Of a stretch of 42,326 bases of DNA, positions 1-8,016 are shown in pieces; positions within the stretch are counted from its first letter, which is position 1; each line of letters begins with the position of its first letter. The DNA is taken from contig JALGUJ010000030.1 of NCBI GenBank assembly GCA_029820945.1, forward strand, positions 1 through 42,326, given 5' to 3'. Source of the stretch: Candidatus Zipacnadia bacterium (lineage in GTDB: Bacteria > Armatimonadota > Zipacnadia > Zipacnadales > UBA5352). The position numbers and the translations under genes are program-made. The notes under the pieces are model-generated. The model was not told where the DNA came from. It did no database searches and saw only the letters and a list, made by a program, of their open reading frames with translations.

Positions 1-199
1 CGGGAGCCGTCATTGCCGCCGTCATACGGTCGCCATTGGGGAGCGCCCCGCGTCAGCATCCGTGGCCTGGATCGTCGCAGGCGCCGGGAGCCCCGCGGCT
101 GAATGGCGTGGGTGTGTGGGGCCCGCGCCTGCGGCAGGCACGCAGCCTGTCGCCGCATGCCGCCGGTGGGAGCGGCACTGCTGTGTGGGAGGCACAGTC

Positions 200-385
200 G
201 TGGCAGAGAGGCTGCATGCAGGGCAGCCGGCGCCTGAGGCCGGTGACTACGAGGTGATTGCGCGTAACGGACGGCACACTGGGATCTACCGACGCGGACT
301 GAAAGGCAGGCCGCTTCCGCCCACGCCGCAGAAGGGCCAGGGGTACGTGTACGCCGGGAAGCACATGAGACGGAGCAGGAGATAG
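200..385 (+). CDS. Small YjzC-like protein (61 aa)
   Basis: A 61-residue basic protein of unknown function. I chose the GTG at 200 because GGGAGG at 187-192 lies seven bases upstream; a longer in-frame ATG at 62 exists but has a low-complexity, unlikely N-terminus. The sequence has a GQPAPEAGDYEV block, then RNGRHTG, then KGRPLPPTPQKGQGY and a basic tail. The pattern 'GQ-x-AP-x-G-x-Y ... G ... KG-x-PLPPTP' resembles the small YjzC-type proteins of Firmicutes and other bacteria, whose role is unknown. No signal peptide or membrane segment is visible. A hairpin that may act as a terminator follows directly. The family assignment is by pattern only and moderately sure; that it is a real gene is supported by the ribosome binding site. 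Confidence 0.5.
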   Translation: MAERLHAGQPAPEAGDYEVIARNGRHTGIYRRGLKGRPLPPTPQKGQGYVYAGKHMRRSRR

Positions 386-394
386 CCAGACCGA

Positions 395-422
395 CAGCCC
401 GGCATTGCACGTGACCGGGCTG
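395..422 (+). terminator. Hairpin after the YjzC-like gene
   Basis: Perfect 8-bp inverted repeat (CAGCCCGG at 395-402, CCGGGCTG at 415-422) with a 12-base loop, ten bases after the stop codon. No T-tract follows, so termination is only suggested by position. A second short GC hairpin lies at 447-464. Confidence 0.35.
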
Positions 423-524
423 GGGCGGGGACCTGCGCCGTGTGTAGCCGGCGCCGTCGCCGGCGGCGGCGGTAGTGTCACGGATGACGACGGACAGTCT
501 CAGCAACTGGCTTGGAGGTAGCTG

Positions 525-959
525 ATGGCGCCGGGCGCGGCGCTGGGGCTCTGGTATCTGCTGTGCGTGCTCCTACTCGTCTGGCCCATGCGCAGGCTCC
601 CGCACTATCGGGAGGTCTCGCGCTCGGCCCTGTGGATGGCGCCGCCGTGGGCCATCTTCGTCGCGGCCATGATGGGCGGCGGGCGCGCCGAGTCGCTGAC
701 CCTGGACTTCGTGCAGGCGATCGCCGGCCTCCCCCTCGTCTATCTGGTCTTCTGGGAGTGGGGGCTGGTCTTCGTGCTGCTCCCCTTCACCCTGGTGCAA
801 TACCTCGCAACCGGTGAGAGACTGCTGGATTCGGCCAAGTGGCTGGAGCTGCAGTTCCTGGAGTACTTCCGCAAGCAGCCCCGCATTGCCCTGGTGCTGG
901 GCGGATCGCTCTACATGCCGTGGCTGCTGTGGGTGTTGTTCGCCGCACGGCTGAGCTGA
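525..959 (+). CDS. Hypothetical polytopic membrane protein (144 aa)
   Basis: Small inner-membrane protein not recognised as any family. ATG at 525 is preceded by GGAGG at 514-518 with six bases of spacing. About four to five hydrophobic segments are visible: residues 7-22, 37-52, a long stretch 62-95 that may hold two helices, and 122-143. A charged loop containing ERLLDSAKWLELQFLEYFRKQ separates the last two. There are no catalytic motifs. It stands alone between the YjzC-like gene and a non-coding stretch. Confidence 0.7.
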   Translation: MAPGAALGLWYLLCVLLLVWPMRRLPHYREVSRSALWMAPPWAIFVAAMMGGGRAESLTLDFVQAIAGLPLVYLVFWEWGLVFVLLPFTLVQYLATGERLLDSAKWLELQFLEYFRKQPRIALVLGGSLYMPWLLWVLFAARLS

Positions 960-1280
960 ACTGAGCGCGTTTCGCGGCGTACGCTGCCCGCAGCGAGTGC
1001 GCCGGGCCGCAGGTGAACGCGCGCAGCCTCGGCGCATACCGTCTGGCCCTGCGGGGAAGGTCTGTCATGCCGGACATGGAACTCAGGGTAATGCTGAGCG
1101 TTCAATTGGCCGACGGAGTCATGGCACCGATCCGCGTCCGGGAAATGGCGCGGATTCGACCGTGGTAGGCGGCGCAGTGGCAGACGCCAGGGCTCAATGG
1201 GGAGATGCTCCGAGAGCGCGCTGCCGCCCTGGGGGCCCCGACGAACCGTCTTACTCTATCGGTAGCTGAAGGATGACCCA
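960..1280. other. Non-coding stretch with possible upstream promoter
   Basis: No convincing reading frame in these 321 bases; the frames present have random composition. GGAA at 1078-1081 and GTT at 1100-1102 are separated by 18 bases, a spacing known for SigR/SigH-type ECF promoters. This could belong to the barrel-like gene that follows, but the match is short and about 180 bases away, so it is weak. GAAGGA at 1268-1273 is the ribosome binding site of the next gene. Confidence 0.3.
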
Positions 1281-2123
1281 GTGATGCGAATAGACCGGAC
1301 GCTTGCCGCCCTGCTTGTCCTGCTGGCCGTCGTCGTGCCGCTCGCCGCAATAGCCGCGGAGGAGAACGCCGAGGAGCAGGAGGAGGAGCCCTACGACGAG
1401 AGGGGCCTGGTGCAGGACAGCACGCGCGTGTCGGTGAGCTTCACCAGCGGTAGCACCAAGCGCTACGACTACGATGACCTCCGCATCTACCTCAGCGGGA
1501 ACGCCCACTACGCATTCCGCGGCGATGACTACCTCGATCTGGCGCTGTTCGTGAACAAGCTGGAGCGCTCCTACGATGACCCGCGCTATGAGAGCGGTGA
1601 CATCAGGAGCATATTCGACGCCGATCTCACCTATGTCTTCGGAGGCGTGGACAAGTACGAGCATGGGGCACACTACGCGGCGGGGCTCACCCTGTTCAGT
1701 GACGCTATGTTCGAGGACATGGACGTGGGGCTGGGCTGTGGCGCTAACTTCAACTACCCCGAGGGGACCCTAAAGACATTGATCGGTTTCAGTCGCAACA
1801 TCGGGTACACTGATTCGTGGGCGCCGCTGGTCGATCTGGGCTGGATCCACACGAAGCGCCTGGATTCGCATTGGACGCTCCGCACCAGGGCCGACGTCAT
1901 GTGGACCACAGGGCGGGACGCAATCGTGGAGGAGGAGGGCAAGGAGCCGGAGATCGATCCGGATGCGATCTACCTGCTTGACGGTACCATCAGCTACCAG
2001 CTCACCAAGGGCTGGAGCCTCTACGCGCGCTACTTCAACGACAATAGCTCCGACTACGCCCGCTCGTACTGGTCGTTCGGTCTGAGCCACTACTACCGCC
2101 CGCCGCGCCGCCGGCCGAAGTAG
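1281..2123 (+). CDS. Secreted, probably outer-membrane beta-barrel protein (280 aa)
   Basis: Not assigned to a named family. A basic start and a hydrophobic run (LAALLVLLAVVVPLAAIAA) form a clear signal peptide, followed by an acidic linker. The rest is alternating, aromatic-rich beta-strand sequence with many Tyr/Trp/Asp and frequent strand-turn patterns (for example LTYVFGG, GAHYAAGLTLF, SYQLTKGWSLYARYFND, SYWSFGLSHYYR). This is typical of small outer-membrane barrels or surface beta proteins. GTG at 1281 is immediately followed by ATG at 1284 and either could be used; GAAGGA at 1268-1273 serves both. The location in the outer membrane is inferred from composition, not from a recognised domain. 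Confidence 0.7.
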   Translation: MMRIDRTLAALLVLLAVVVPLAAIAAEENAEEQEEEPYDERGLVQDSTRVSVSFTSGSTKRYDYDDLRIYLSGNAHYAFRGDDYLDLALFVNKLERSYDDPRYESGDIRSIFDADLTYVFGGVDKYEHGAHYAAGLTLFSDAMFEDMDVGLGCGANFNYPEGTLKTLIGFSRNIGYTDSWAPLVDLGWIHTKRLDSHWTLRTRADVMWTTGRDAIVEEEGKEPEIDPDAIYLLDGTISYQLTKGWSLYARYFNDNSSDYARSYWSFGLSHYYRPPRRRPK

Positions 2124-2220
2124 TCGGCACGCCTCGGCACAACACGACCTATCCCCAGGCGTTGATTCGGGCCGCCAAACGCTGTAGTATCGCGGCGACG
2201 ATCAGGCGCGGACGGCGGCG

Positions 2221-4503
2221 GTGGGGCATCCTCTCGTGACTGACGACGAGCAAGAACCCCGGAGAGACGGCTCGCTGAGCCAGCAGCAGGTGGCGCATGC
2301 CCTGAGGCACTTCGTCATCATGGGCATGCTCTGGGCGGTGTACGGCCCCAACGCCGTGGTCTCCGGCCCGGTGCTCTCCGGCTTCGCCCTCGAGATCGGC
2401 CTCAGCCAGGCGCAGATCGGCTTCCTCGCCAGCTTCGTGAGCATGTTCGGGCTCTGGCAGCTCGTCAGCTCGCACCTCACCCGAGGCGTGCGGCGGAAGC
2501 GGCGGCTGTGCGTCGCGCTCGGGATGGTCGAGATCACCGCCGGGAGCCTGGTGGTCTCCACCGCGCTGCTGCCCGAAGGCGCGCGCTTCTACGCCATGGC
2601 CGGGCTGCTGTCGATCGCCTACCTGCTGGGGCACACCGTGAACCCCATCTTCAACTCGTGGCTATCGAACGTGCTGCCCGCCGATGTGCGGGGCAGCTAC
2701 ATCGGCCGCCGCATGATGTTCATCTCGATCACCAGCATCGTCTACCTCTATCTTGCCAGCCGCTGGCTCGACTGGCGCCCCGAGCCGGCGGGCTTCGCCA
2801 CGGTCTTCATCGTCGGCTGGGTCGCCGGGGTCCTGGGCTACGTCATGATGGGGCTGACGGCCTATCCCCGGGTCACCGAGGAGGAGAGCCAGGGGCTGGG
2901 TGGGGCGCTGACCACCCCGCTGCGCGATCCGCAGTACCGCGCGCTAATCCTGTTCATGTCCACCTGGCTGGCATCGGGGACGATGTCGGGTGCCTTCTAT
3001 GCCGTCTACATGCTCGAGGACCTGAGGCTGTCGTACGCGCAGGTGGCCATCTACACCAACATTACGCTGCTGATGATGATGGTCTCGTACCCGCTCTGGG
3101 GCGCCTTCGTCCAGCGCTACGGATCGAGGCCCGTGAGCCAGGTCACCATCTGGCCCTACATCGGGGCTCTGGGCGCCTGGGTGTTCGTGAACCCCGCGAC
3201 GTACCTGTGGCTTGTGCCGATCCAGCGCGCTTTCGGTGGCCTCTGCTGGGCCGGAACGCAGATCGCCAATTCAACACTGCTGTACAAACTCGTGCCGGCG
3301 GGCAAGGAGAACAGCTCGTACTTCGCCAACTGGATGACCTTCGTGGCGGTGGGCTCGGCGGGCGGCCCCTTCATCGGCGGCCTGATCCGTGGCCTGCTCC
3401 CCGAGTCAGGGATCACTGTCATGGGCATGCAGCTCGCGCCGCTGCAGGTGATCTTCGCCATCTCTGCCTGCCTCTGCCTCATCCCGGCCCTGCTCGCCCG
3501 GCGGCTCGTGGAGACCGAGGCCGCCTCCCCGCGCTACCTGCTGGGCCAGTTCCGCGGAAACCTGCTCGGCTACGCGCTCAACTACGCGCTCTACCACGTC
3601 GGGCTGAACGAGGAGCGGCGCGCCGAGGCGGCGCGGGGGCTCGGCAGGTCGCACACACCCCTGGCGGTCGAAAAGCTGGTGGACGCGCTCGACGACGTCA
3701 GTCCACAGGTGCGCAGCGAGGCGGCGCGGGGGCTGGGGGAGATGCGCATGGAGGAGGCCGTCGAGCCGCTCGTCGAGGCGCTGCACGACGACGAGTCGGA
3801 CATCCGGCCGGAGGCGGCGGAGGCGCTGGGGAAGATCGGCACGCCGGGGTCGGTCGGCCCGCTGGTGGAGGCGCTGCGCGATGAGGACCCCAGGGTGCGC
3901 ACCTCCGCCGCGCTGGCTCTGGGTGAGATCGGCGGCGACGAGGCACAGCGCGCGCTCTACGAGAGGCTTGTGGGCCACTTCGACAAGTCTACCTTCGCCG
4001 CGCTGGTCGATGCCGCCAGCCGGCTGGACGACCTGCGGATCATCCATCCGGCGCTCGAGCACCTGCCGCGCTTCCGGTCCCCGGTGCTGCGCATGCAGAT
4101 CATCAACGCGGTCTGCCGCGTGCTGGGCGAGCCGCGGCACTTCTACCGGCTGCTCATGGCCGACCGGCTGACACGCGCCGGGATGTGCGAGAGCATGACC
4201 GGGCGCATCGTGCGGCTGCTGTGGAGGTCCAGCCTGCCGGAGCAGACACGCCTGCCCGTGACGCGCCTGGCCCGGCTGTTCCGCACCGCGCTGGCGGAGG
4301 ACGACTACGCCTCGGCCGCGGAGCATGCGCGCGCCCTCGCCACGGCGATGCTCCAGACGGGCGGGGTGCCGCCCACCTCTCACGCCGCCGCACAGGCCAT
4401 CATCGGCTACCTCGATGCCGCCCGCCCGGAGCTGCTCGCAGACGAGGGCGCGATCTTCCTCGTCGTCTGCCTCACCTCCCTGGCCCGCCACCTGCACGCT
4501 TGA
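2221..4503 (+). CDS. MFS-type transporter fused to C-terminal HEAT repeats (760 aa)
   Basis: Residues about 30-440 are a major-facilitator-like transporter. Ten to twelve hydrophobic helices are visible, with a cytoplasmic basic loop RGVRRKRR after the second helix where MFS proteins carry their signature. Residues about 455-600 form at least four PBS-lyase-type HEAT-like repeats of about 31 residues, each carrying a variant of 'VRSEAARGLGEM ... AVEPLVEAL'. A further helical region of about 160 residues ends the protein. Normal MFS proteins are 400-450 residues, so the C-terminal 300 residues are an added cytoplasmic scaffold. The substrate is unknown. The GTG at 2221 has no strong Shine-Dalgarno site, and an in-frame GTG at 2236 is an alternative. 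The gene stands alone on the plus strand. Confidence 0.85.
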   Translation: MGHPLVTDDEQEPRRDGSLSQQQVAHALRHFVIMGMLWAVYGPNAVVSGPVLSGFALEIGLSQAQIGFLASFVSMFGLWQLVSSHLTRGVRRKRRLCVALGMVEITAGSLVVSTALLPEGARFYAMAGLLSIAYLLGHTVNPIFNSWLSNVLPADVRGSYIGRRMMFISITSIVYLYLASRWLDWRPEPAGFATVFIVGWVAGVLGYVMMGLTAYPRVTEEESQGLGGALTTPLRDPQYRALILFMSTWLASGTMSGAFYAVYMLEDLRLSYAQVAIYTNITLLMMMVSYPLWGAFVQRYGSRPVSQVTIWPYIGALGAWVFVNPATYLWLVPIQRAFGGLCWAGTQIANSTLLYKLVPAGKENSSYFANWMTFVAVGSAGGPFIGGLIRGLLPESGITVMGMQLAPLQVIFAISACLCLIPALLARRLVETEAASPRYLLGQFRGNLLGYALNYALYHVGLNEERRAEAARGLGRSHTPLAVEKLVDALDDVSPQVRSEAARGLGEMRMEEAVEPLVEALHDDESDIRPEAAEALGKIGTPGSVGPLVEALRDEDPRVRTSAALALGEIGGDEAQRALYERLVGHFDKSTFAALVDAASRLDDLRIIHPALEHLPRFRSPVLRMQIINAVCRVLGEPRHFYRLLMADRLTRAGMCESMTGRIVRLLWRSSLPEQTRLPVTRLARLFRTALAEDDYASAAEHARALATAMLQTGGVPPTSHAAAQAIIGYLDAARPELLADEGAIFLVVCLTSLARHLHA

Positions 4504-4512
4504 GCGCTCCAC

Positions 4513-5088
4513 ATGCGCGGACACATGCCCTCGCCGGCAGGGATGCGAGCTGCCGCGGGGAATCTTCAACTACGTGGACTTTGTGACGGATATGGAGGTG
4601 ACCCGATAGCTCAGCGAACATCGTGCGGGGTAGGTGGAGGCCGGTACCGATGGCTGTTCGGGATCGGCGCGGCGCTGCTGGCCGCCGTGCTTATCGCGGC
4701 GGGCGGCGGCGGCGGTGGTGGTCCATCCAGGAAGATCACCTCCAACTTCATGATGCATGTGACCGTCCGAGACGCCCAGGGGGAGCTCGACGAGGGGAGG
4801 ACGGTGCACTTCAACGCCCGCACCGTTGACGCCTACGGTGGCACGGGCAGCAGTACTGTCTTCAATGCCGAGCGGACCACGGACCAGTTCGGCATGGTGA
4901 CCTGGAGCGCCGGCTTCGATGTCGAGGACGGCGAGACGATCCGCGTGGAGTATAGCTGCGTGGATGGCGGCTGCACCAGCCGCGTCTACACCTGCAGGTA
5001 CGCGACCGTGGCGGACCGCGCGGGCGACAGTGACGGCGTCTTTCTCGACGGCTTCGGCGACCTGGAGGGCAACACCCCGGGCACCTGA
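4513..5088 (+). CDS. Secreted Ig-like domain protein, start uncertain
   Basis: Not recognised by name. The first ~31 codons from ATG 4513 look non-coding. From codon 32 onward the sequence reads like a signal peptide (basic RYRW, then LFGIGAALLAAVLIAA), followed by seven glycines. The mature part has the shape of a bacterial Ig-like (Big/invasin-type) domain: MMHVTVRDAQGE, TVHFNARTVDA, TTDQFGMVTWSAGF, GETIRVEYSC. Three cysteines near the end (YSC..GGC...YTC) may form disulfides. The best ribosome binding site in the region, GGAGGTGA at 4594-4601, points to the in-frame ATA at 4606 and not to any ATG (see the separate entry). Starting there would give a 160-residue protein. It ends nine bases before the convergent DUF4838 gene. 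Confidence 0.6.
   Translation: MRGHMPSPAGMRAAAGNLQLRGLCDGYGGDPIAQRTSCGVGGGRYRWLFGIGAALLAAVLIAAGGGGGGGPSRKITSNFMMHVTVRDAQGELDEGRTVHFNARTVDAYGGTGSSTVFNAERTTDQFGMVTWSAGFDVEDGETIRVEYSCVDGGCTSRVYTCRYATVADRAGDSDGVFLDGFGDLEGNTPGT
4594..4608 (+). promoter_or_regulatory. Strong Shine-Dalgarno placed before an ATA codon
   Basis: GGAGGTGA (4594-4601) lies with seven-base spacing from its GGAGG core to ATA at 4606-4608. That ATA is in frame with the secreted Ig-like protein and sits exactly where its signal peptide should begin. No ATG, GTG or TTG in that frame fits. Either ATA is used as a start, or the base is a sequence error or mutation of ATG. The same bases also hold a five-codon frame (ATG 4592 to TAG 4607-4609). 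Confidence 0.5.
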
Positions 5089-5097
5089 CCGCGGTCG

Positions 5098-7737
5098 CTA
5101 CTCGCCCGCCGGATAGCGACCGATGAAGAAGTCATCGACGAACACCTGCGCCCCGGGCGTCTGCCCCTCGGCGAACAGGTAGAGGCCCACGGTCCGCGAC
5201 TCGGGCGGCACGATGGTCACCAGCTCGATCTCATGCCATACTCCGGGCTCCTCGGGCACCTCCACCGAGGCCCGCGAGAGCATGCGATCGCTGCGGGGTA
5301 TCACGTCCACGTGGTAGTTCGCCTCAGCCTCGTTGTGCTTGACCCACAGCGACATCAGCAGCACCTCGCCGCCCTCAACCGCGGTCGAGTGGCTGACCCC
5401 CGCACGCTGGGTGTCGGTCATCGTGAACGAGAACTCGCCCGTGTGCGCGTCTTCCTGCGTAAGCGTCGCATGCGTGGCCGTGCCGGCGCTGTGCCAGAAG
5501 CTCACGCCCTGGCGCATCTCGTGCTCGGGCGCCAGCTCTCCCTCAGCCTGCGGCTGCTGGCTGGCGCCGCGCTCCTCGAAGCTCGGATCGGCCACAAGGT
5601 TCTCGAGAGCTTCCCCCGCCGACTGGAAACGGCCCACGGCCAGGAGCTTCCGCAGGATCGGGTGGTCATCGTCCTGCCCACGGGTCCGCCACCAGGCGTC
5701 CGCGGCCTCCGCGCCCAGCTCCTCGCGTAGGGCATCGCCCGCCTCGCGCATCGCTCGGCCGATGGCCGTAAGCACCTGCGACGGCACGGCGCCCTCCTGC
5801 AGGTCATTGTAGATCGTCGCTGTGTCGCTGTGCCGGGCGTAGTCCACGGCGGGCGAGTGTTCCATCACCGCATACCTGTAGGCCGCGAGATCGAGGCCAT
5901 TGGCGATCGCGCTCCGGGCGTCGGCGACTGCTTGCTCCGCGTCGTCGGCGGAGTCGATCGCGGCCTCGCGCAGGCGGTCGATGGCCCAGTACATCCTCGC
6001 GCCCGGCACCGCGAAGTCGAACAGCAGCTTCACCAGGCCGATGCGCTCGGTCACCAGCTCGTCGCCCTGCGCCGCGGCGAGGGCGTCGTCCAGCGCCGAC
6101 AGCGCCGCCTCGGCGTTCGCGACGGGAAGCACCCGGAACTGCTCCAGTGACCGGCTGTCGGCGATCGAGGACGCGTCCATCCCATGGGGATGCGGATAAC
6201 CCTTCTCCGCCAGCCACTCCTCGTAGCCGTCCTCCAGCGCGTCGTAGAAGCGCCGCATCGACTCGGCCGCATCGCGGAAGAACAGCCGGTAATGCTCGCC
6301 CAGGATCTCGTCCTCGTCGAGCCGCGGGTCCCACAGCAGCTCGTTCTCGACGTAGCCGACCATCCCATCGATGGGGTAGATGCCGTAGAACTCCTGGTAG
6401 AAGTGCCGCGCGCGGCCGCTGGCGACGATATACCGGATGCGCCTGGCCGACTGATGGATGTCCACCTTCGGCATGATGAAGCGCACGTCATCATGGTAGA
6501 GGTAGATGCCCATGTGCTCGGCTCCGGTCGCCATCCACCGGTCCCACATCTCGAAGGCGTTCCGCCCCGAGCAGAGCACCGGCATGAGCATCGGGTGCAG
6601 CCCGACTGTGGTCGGCGGCTCGCGCATGGAGCCGTAGGCCAGGAAGGCCAGGATGCGGTCGGGGAAGTGATCGGCGACGATCTCGGCCACGCGGTTGTCG
6701 AACTTCACGTAGCGGTCGCACAGGCCGATGCGGTTGGCGATGTCGGCGCCCGGCGGGTCCATGGCCCGGCAGGCCTCGCAGGTGCAATCGCCCAGGCCGT
6801 CGTTGACCGCCAGGTTCATGGCGATGCGCTCCGGCTCCTGGGTGAAGGTGTCGATGAGCGTCTGCGCCATGATCTCGGCCACGCGCGGGTTGGAGACGCA
6901 CGGCTGCCAGCCGTGGGCGATGCGTCCGCGGTCGTCCACCGGCGGGATGTAGCGCTCGCCCCCGATCAGCGGGAAGATGGCCGGCTCGTCGCGCCGGTTC
7001 ACGGCATCCAGCAGCTTGTAGTAGCTCTCGTTGGACGGGATCGTGTAGTTCATGCGCCAGAACTCGGCGAAGCTGGTCCAGCGGCTCGCGTCGGTGCGCG
7101 GGCCGCGGTTATCCAGGCCGCTCATGATGCGGCTGATGAAGTAGGGCCAGTCCCGCCACTGCAGCTCGGGCAGTCGCAGCGTCGGCCGCTCGGGGATGAC
7201 GTCACCCGGCGAGCCCGGATCGCCCGGCCAGTAGCGCCTGACGCCGACGTAGCGGCGCAGCAGACCGTAGACGCCCAGCAACGTGGCCTTCGCCGTGGTC
7301 CCCCGGATGATGAGCGTGTCCGGATCGAGCGTTTGCACCAGGTAGCCGTTGACGTTGGGCAGCTCGTGCTGGCCGTAGCGAACGGGGGGCAGTTCGAGCG
7401 GGACCTGCATGGCGAGCTCCGTATCGCCGACGTGGATGCCGGCTCTCCCCGCCAGCGGCGCCCGGTCCTCGGTGATCATGGGCAGCGTCGCTCCGGTGAC
7501 CAGCTCGAGGTAGATCTGCAGACCGCGGGCTGCGCGGGAGATCTCCAGCGGCGGCCCCATGGGCATGACGATAGCCGCGCGCGGCTCCCCGTCCTCGGCG
7601 ATGGTGAAGTAGTCGGCCTCACCCTCCACGGGCGGGGGCGGGAAGTTGAAGTCGAGGTCGGCGACGTCGGCGCAGTGCGCGACGCTCGCGACCACCGCGA
7701 GCAGCATGGCCAGACCGGCGGCCAGGCGGCACTTCAT
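5098..7737 (-). CDS. Secreted DUF4838 protein with C-terminal carbohydrate-binding-like domain (879 aa)
   Basis: A large exported protein of the DUF4838 family, which occurs with polysaccharide-degradation genes; no reaction has been firmly assigned to the family. ATG at 7737 has GGAGGT seven bases upstream and begins a clean signal peptide (KCRLAAGLAMLLAVVASVAHC). Residues about 35-185 resemble the alpha-glucuronidase N-terminal-like domain, ending in KATLLGVYGLLRRYVGVRRYWPG, the usual junction before DUF4838. Residues about 190-520 are DUF4838, with conserved-looking NDGLGDCTCEAC and FLAYG segments. A helical region follows to about 700. Residues about 720-879 are a CBM4/9-like beta-sandwich (LVADPSFEE... 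QVFVDDFFIG). A longer open frame upstream to 7833 lacks a ribosome site and is rejected. It is transcribed alone, downstream of tRNA-Ala. Confidence 0.85.
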   Translation of the reverse strand: MKCRLAAGLAMLLAVVASVAHCADVADLDFNFPPPPVEGEADYFTIAEDGEPRAAIVMPMGPPLEISRAARGLQIYLELVTGATLPMITEDRAPLAGRAGIHVGDTELAMQVPLELPPVRYGQHELPNVNGYLVQTLDPDTLIIRGTTAKATLLGVYGLLRRYVGVRRYWPGDPGSPGDVIPERPTLRLPELQWRDWPYFISRIMSGLDNRGPRTDASRWTSFAEFWRMNYTIPSNESYYKLLDAVNRRDEPAIFPLIGGERYIPPVDDRGRIAHGWQPCVSNPRVAEIMAQTLIDTFTQEPERIAMNLAVNDGLGDCTCEACRAMDPPGADIANRIGLCDRYVKFDNRVAEIVADHFPDRILAFLAYGSMREPPTTVGLHPMLMPVLCSGRNAFEMWDRWMATGAEHMGIYLYHDDVRFIMPKVDIHQSARRIRYIVASGRARHFYQEFYGIYPIDGMVGYVENELLWDPRLDEDEILGEHYRLFFRDAAESMRRFYDALEDGYEEWLAEKGYPHPHGMDASSIADSRSLEQFRVLPVANAEAALSALDDALAAAQGDELVTERIGLVKLLFDFAVPGARMYWAIDRLREAAIDSADDAEQAVADARSAIANGLDLAAYRYAVMEHSPAVDYARHSDTATIYNDLQEGAVPSQVLTAIGRAMREAGDALREELGAEAADAWWRTRGQDDDHPILRKLLAVGRFQSAGEALENLVADPSFEERGASQQPQAEGELAPEHEMRQGVSFWHSAGTATHATLTQEDAHTGEFSFTMTDTQRAGVSHSTAVEGGEVLLMSLWVKHNEAEANYHVDVIPRSDRMLSRASVEVPEEPGVWHEIELVTIVPPESRTVGLYLFAEGQTPGAQVFVDDFFIGRYPAGE

Positions 7738-7813
7738 TCTGAGCACCTCCGCACGGCGGCACTGAGGTCCACGGCGCGCTCCGCATGTCTCCGTCGCAGC
7801 GCCGCGAAATGGC

Positions 7814-7831
7814 GCCGGACTCGCGTCCGGC
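7814..7831 (-). terminator. Short hairpin between tRNA-Ala and the DUF4838 gene
   Basis: Perfect 7-bp stem (GCCGGAC/GTCCGGC) with a four-base loop. It may be a second terminator behind the tRNA or a 5' leader structure of the DUF4838 gene. There is no T-tract. Confidence 0.3.
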
Positions 7832-7844
7832 ACACCAAAGCGAA

Positions 7845-7872
7845 AGCGCCGGAAGCAAGGTCTCCCGGCGCT
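7845..7872 (-). terminator. Rho-independent terminator of tRNA-Ala
   Basis: An 8-bp stem (AGCGCCGG 7845-7852, CCGGCGCT 7865-7872) with a 12-base loop. On the minus strand it is followed by TTTCGCTTT, a reasonable T-rich tail. It lies ten bases past the tRNA 3' CCA, which is the expected place. Confidence 0.65.
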
Positions 7873-7882
7873 CGGTATCTGC

Positions 7883-7958
7883 TGGTGGACGGGAGGGGAC
7901 TCGAACCCCCGACTTCCTCCGTGCGAGGGAGGCGCTCTCCCGACTGAGCTACCCGCCC
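7883..7958 (-). tRNA. tRNA-Ala (anticodon CGC)
   Basis: Complete 76-base cloverleaf with encoded CCA. The acceptor stem GGGCGGG (7952-7958 on the minus strand) pairs with CCCGTCC and contains the G3:U70 wobble pair that marks alanine tRNAs. The D-arm region reads TAGCTCAGTCGGGAGAGC. The anticodon stem CCTCC/GGAGG encloses the loop CTCGCAC, giving anticodon CGC, which reads GCG. The T-arm carries GGTTCGAGTCC. The discriminator base is A. It has its own upstream promoter and downstream terminator. Confidence 0.97.
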
Positions 7959-7969
7959 GTTGCAGCCTC

Positions 7970-7999
7970 AGTCTACCGCCCCGGCGGCCCCGGTGTCAA
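7970..7999 (-). promoter_or_regulatory. Sigma-70-type promoter of tRNA-Ala
   Basis: Minus strand: consensus -35 TTGACA (7994-7999), 18-base spacer, -10 TAGACT (7970-7975). The tRNA 5' end starts 11 bases further on, leaving only a very short leader. Spacing and position both fit a housekeeping promoter. Confidence 0.7.
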
Positions 8000-8016
8000 G
8001 CACGCCGACGCGCCCG

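Noticed and set aside
997..1269. A 90-codon frame in the gap before the small barrel-like gene
   Set aside because: Composition is random (Arg/Gly/Pro-rich), it has no ribosome site and no structure; it looks like a by-product of GC-rich non-coding DNA.
1200..1280. Possible riboswitch in the leader of the small barrel-like gene
   Set aside because: Several short GC pairings exist, but I could not match the conserved core of any known riboswitch class.
4592..4609. Five-codon leader frame overlapping the ATA start region
   Set aside because: Too short to call as a gene; kept only as a possible explanation for re-initiation in the related finding.
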